Origin: Sulfurimonadaceae bacterium
GTDB taxonomy: Bacteria > Campylobacterota > Campylobacteria > Campylobacterales > Sulfurimonadaceae
Reading direction: 5' to 3'
Assembly: GCA_026193155.1 (NCBI GenBank)
Contig: JAPHSI010000072.1
Coordinates: forward strand, 1 to 6,699
Length of the DNA: 6,699 bases
A program made the translations under genes and the position numbers. Shown one piece after another: positions 6,441 to 6,699 of the stretch. The notes beneath the pieces are model-generated. The model worked only from the letters and a program-made list of their open reading frames with translations, did not search any database and had not been told where the DNA came from. Position 1 is the first letter of the stretch. The number at the start of each line of letters is the position of its first letter.

Positions 6441-6511
6441 ACCCCTAAAGGATTTGAACCTCTGTTACTACCATGAAGTGATAGTGTCCTTGGCCACTAG
6501 ACGAAAGGGTC
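6436..6511 (-). tRNA. tRNA-Glu (anticodon TTC) with unusual C33
   Basis: A 76-nt cloverleaf with encoded CCA (6436-6438) and discriminator G73. The acceptor is GACCCTT/AGGGGTC with a T6-G67 wobble, the D-arm region GTCTAGTGGCCAAGGAC is typical of tRNA-Glu, and the anticodon stem is CTATC/GGTAG. The loop reads ACTTCAT, putting TTC (6475-6477) at 34-36 but A at 32 and C at 33, where U33 is nearly universal. The T-stem AGAGG/CCTTT has a G-U pair. Gene identity is secure from overall similarity to bacterial tRNA-Glu; the loop is odd. Confidence 0.93.
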
Positions 6512-6519
6512 ACTTTTAG

Positions 6520-6534
6520 CAAACAAAAGGTTTG
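6520..6534 (-). other. Small hairpin in the tRNA-Asp/tRNA-Glu spacer
   Basis: CAAAC at 6520-6524 and GTTTG at 6530-6534 form a perfect 5-bp inverted repeat around a 5-nt loop in the 30-nt spacer. There is no T-run after it, so it is more likely a processing or spacer structure than a terminator. It could also be chance. Confidence 0.25.
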
Positions 6535-6541
6535 TCAAATA

Positions 6542-6618
6542 TGGCGCGGTGGACGAGACTCGAACTCGCGACCCCCTGCGTGACAGGCAGGTATTCTAAC
6601 CAACTGAACTACCACCGC
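6542..6618 (-). tRNA. tRNA-Asp (anticodon GTC)
   Basis: A 77-nt cloverleaf with encoded CCA (6542-6544) and the discriminator G73 expected for tRNA-Asp. The acceptor GCGGTGG/CCACCGC is perfect. The anticodon stem CCTGC/GCAGG closes the loop CTGTCAC with GTC at 6582-6584 and a normal U33. The T-arm is GCGAG-TTCGAGT-CTCGT. It lies between tRNA-Val (21-nt spacer) and tRNA-Glu (30-nt spacer), in one leftward unit whose promoter is beyond the right edge. Confidence 0.97.
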
Positions 6619-6638
6619 TTTTACTATTTGTTTTAATA

Positions 6639-6699
6639 ATGGTGGGCACTACTGGACTCGAACCAGTGACATCTACCTTGTAAGGGTAGCGCTCTACCA
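6639..6699. repeat. 61-bp exact direct repeat of 6336-6396 (tRNA-Val copies)
   Basis: The right edge of the window repeats 6336-6396 exactly. The repeat is explained by the duplicated tRNA-Val gene, since identity ends just past the CCA, at 6336/6639. It is the sort of short repeat that can break or mis-join a short-read assembly. Confidence 0.9.
6640..6699 (-). tRNA. tRNA-Val (anticodon TAC), second copy, 5' end cut by window edge
   Basis: The 3' 60 nt of a tRNA-Val, with encoded CCA at 6640-6642, acceptor arm AGTGCCC, a complete T-arm, and the complete anticodon arm with TAC. The 5' acceptor strand and part of the D-arm lie outside. It is base-for-base identical to 6337-6396. Confidence 0.95.

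Noticed and set aside
6337..6699. tRNA cluster as an integration (att) site or CRISPR-like repeat
   Set aside because: The repeated sequence is fully explained by two tRNA-Val genes; no integrase, partial tRNA 3' duplicate in non-tRNA context or regular spacer pattern is present.

Overview
The window reads as ordinary, very AT-rich chromosome of a Campylobacterota (epsilonproteobacterial) species, probably a free-living Sulfurimonas-like or related lineage rather than Campylobacter itself. The reasons are the unusually long (390-residue) TrmB, the short FtsX, and above all the gene order. From memory, this is the order of the Campylobacter jejuni Cj1275c-Cj1282 block (M23 peptidase, ftsX, ftsE, trmB, flpA, rluD-like gene, then divergent rodA/mrdB). 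The genus cannot be fixed from the sequence alone.

Positions 24-5094 hold one tightly packed leftward operon. In transcription order it is an RluD-family rRNA pseudouridine synthase, a four-domain fibronectin-type-III lipoprotein (FlpA-like), TrmB tRNA m7G46 methyltransferase, FtsE, FtsX, and the N-terminus of a secreted coiled-coil protein that fits the EnvC/M23 partner of FtsEX. The junctions are a 56-bp overlap, a 5-bp gap, then overlaps of 8, 26 and 4 bp, so translation is probably coupled along the whole unit. The last gene hits an in-frame stop at 24-26, only 80 codons in; whether this is a real truncation, a break near a contig end or a genuine small protein is open.

A 63-bp gap (5095-5157) separates this operon from the rightward rodA, which uses a TTG start behind a clear ribosome binding site and an extended -10 promoter candidate. 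Pairing rodA (wall elongation) with FtsEX and its presumed hydrolase activator (septal wall cleavage) gives the locus an envelope-growth theme, interleaved with two RNA-modification enzymes.

Positions 6337-6699 carry a leftward tRNA cluster converging on rodA. In transcription order it is Val(TAC) (cut by the window edge), Asp(GTC), Glu(TTC), Val(TAC). All four encode the 3' CCA, and the two Val copies are identical over all the sequence visible. The 63 bp between rodA and the nearest tRNA hold no convincing terminator.

No wholly new system is evident. The points most worth a second look are: a WRPH-type fibronectin-binding-like motif in the FlpA-like lipoprotein; a tRNA-Glu with C instead of the near-universal U at position 33; a TrmB in which the Asp of the PDPW motif is Val; a lipoprotein signal peptide encoded entirely within the 3' end of the upstream pseudouridine synthase gene; and the early stop in the EnvC-like gene.
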